Shown here: positions 6,832-7,403 of the stretch, piece after piece
Position numbering within the stretch: position 1 is the stretch's first letter
How the letters are laid out: each line of letters opens with the position of its first letter
Notes under the pieces: generated by a model
Databases searched by the model: none
What the model was told of the DNA's origin: nothing
What the model saw: only the letters and a program-made list of their open reading frames with translations
Made by a program: the position numbers and the translations under genes
NCBI GenBank assembly: GCA_041688215.1
Contig: JBDNIO010000055.1
Span: forward strand, 1 to 7,403
Origin: JBDNIO01 sp041688215
GTDB lineage: Bacteria > Pseudomonadota > Gammaproteobacteria > Nevskiales > Salinisphaeraceae
Direction of reading: 5' to 3'
DNA: 7,403 bases

Positions 6832-7047
6832 GTTCAGGTACCGGAATTGCAACAAGGGGCGACGCCGTGCGTTAACCATGGTCTGTATGTGACAGATGAA
6901 CAAGCTAGAGCATTACACATTGTGTCCACAACCTGTATCAAGATTCGTTGAGAGCGCATCGTTGCGGGCTCGGGTAACGTATAGAAACATAGTTGGTGGC
7001 AAGCCCACCTCAATTTTTAACTTGATTATGTCTCAAGCTCAGCTACA

Positions 7048-7081
7048 GTCATTGCGAGTCGCGTTAGCGACGCGGCAATCT
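7048..7081. repeat. Palindromic repeat unit related to the left-edge repeat
   Basis: The unit contains ATTGC (7051-7055) paired with GCAAT (7075-7079) and an inner perfect stem GTCGC (7058-7062) / GCGAC (7067-7071) around a GTTA loop. It begins GTCATTGCGAG and ends GCGGCAATC, the same termini as the arms of the repeat at 12-86. It is one unit only, and no partner copy is visible within 150 nt. Its right end enters the open frame of the truncated gene at 7068. Confidence 0.7.
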
Positions 7082-7403
7082 CCTGAAGGCAGAGAACAAA
7101 CACTGCTTCAACGGCTATGCCTATAACGAAGACGGCAACACCCTGCTTTACACCGAGCACCACGAACAAAGCCTGAAAGACGGACACCCGCAAAAATGGA
7201 CGGTGAGCTACCGTTCGGCCAATGCACAAGTCATGGCGGCGCAAGCCGGGGACGTAATCGCGCGCAAGCAATTCGATTTCTCCGACAACCGCACGGTGCC
7301 CGTGTATACGCTGGACCTGTTGCGCGAGGGTTATCGCGAAGGCATCCGCCACGACGCGCAAGGCTGGCGCATGATTCGCCGGGAATCGACGGACGCGGCC
7401 ACC
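7068..7403 (+). pseudogene. Hypothetical secreted protein lacking its 5' end, runs off window
   Basis: The frame is open from 7068, after a TAG (7065-7067) inside the palindromic repeat, to the window edge, 112 codons. The clearly protein-like part begins near AENKHCFNGYAYNEDG and continues with TLLYTEHHEQ, WTVSYRS, ARKQFDFSDNRTVPVYTLDLLREGYREGIRH and WRMIRRE. I believe this is the N-terminal domain of an uncharacterised gammaproteobacterial family with a GYAYD...LLY-E-HHE motif, normally preceded by a signal peptide. No ATG, GTG or TTG start with an RBS exists in this frame; only CTG 7083 is available. The signal sequence appears to have been replaced by the repeat. It could still be functional if translation starts unusually or if the junction is misassembled. 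The 3' end is outside the window. Confidence 0.6.

Noticed and set aside
6896..7126. Plus-strand open frame of 76 codons
   Set aside because: It reads through the palindromic repeat, lacks an RBS, and conflicts with the better protein signal in the frame opening at 7068.

Overview
The window looks like chromosomal DNA of a moderately GC-rich proteobacterium, most likely a gammaproteobacterium. The protein families point that way (17 kDa surface-antigen type lipoprotein, CBS-pair protein, DUF697 GTPases, DUF445 membrane protein), as do the palindromic repeats of the GTCATTGCGAG...GGCAATC type near both ends. This taxonomic call comes from family recognition only. No rRNA, tRNA, CRISPR array or complete insertion sequence was seen.

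Layout. 12-86: imperfect palindromic repeat. 123-401 (+): 3' remnant of a surface-antigen lipoprotein gene. 499-4180 (+): a tightly packed operon of a two-CBS-domain protein, a small four-helix membrane protein (DUF6713-like) and two paralogous DUF697 GTPases, joined by 4-8 bp stop/start overlaps. Both GTPase genes are broken as written: the first by a lost base plus an apparent 20-nt deletion, the second by a lost base plus an in-frame TGA. 4177-4447 (-): 3' remnant of a SAM methyltransferase. 4448-4722 (+): 3' remnant of a protein with 16-residue repeats and a glycine-rich tail. These two remnants meet head to head at a breakpoint. 4743-4773: strong hairpin terminator. 4887-6224 (+): intact DUF445 membrane protein. 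6234-6831 (-): an exported hypothetical protein, frame-disrupted. 7048-7081: a second palindromic repeat unit. 7068-7403 (+): a hypothetical protein without its 5' end, running off the window.

The main theme is gene decay, or imperfect assembly. Only the CBS, DUF6713-like and DUF445 genes are intact. Three genes have lost their 5' ends at a repeat or breakpoint, the right-edge gene apparently also, and most frameshifts are single lost bases in short G, C or A/T runs. Both natural decay (for example in a host-restricted lineage) and sequencing error with chimeric joining remain possible. The sequence alone cannot decide.

The most system-like element is the CBS / DUF6713 / twin-GTPase operon. 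A CBS pair could sense nucleotide state, one GTPase carries its own N-terminal membrane hairpin, and the other is soluble at its N terminus. In both, the predicted DUF697 helices would contact the membrane. The joint function is inference.
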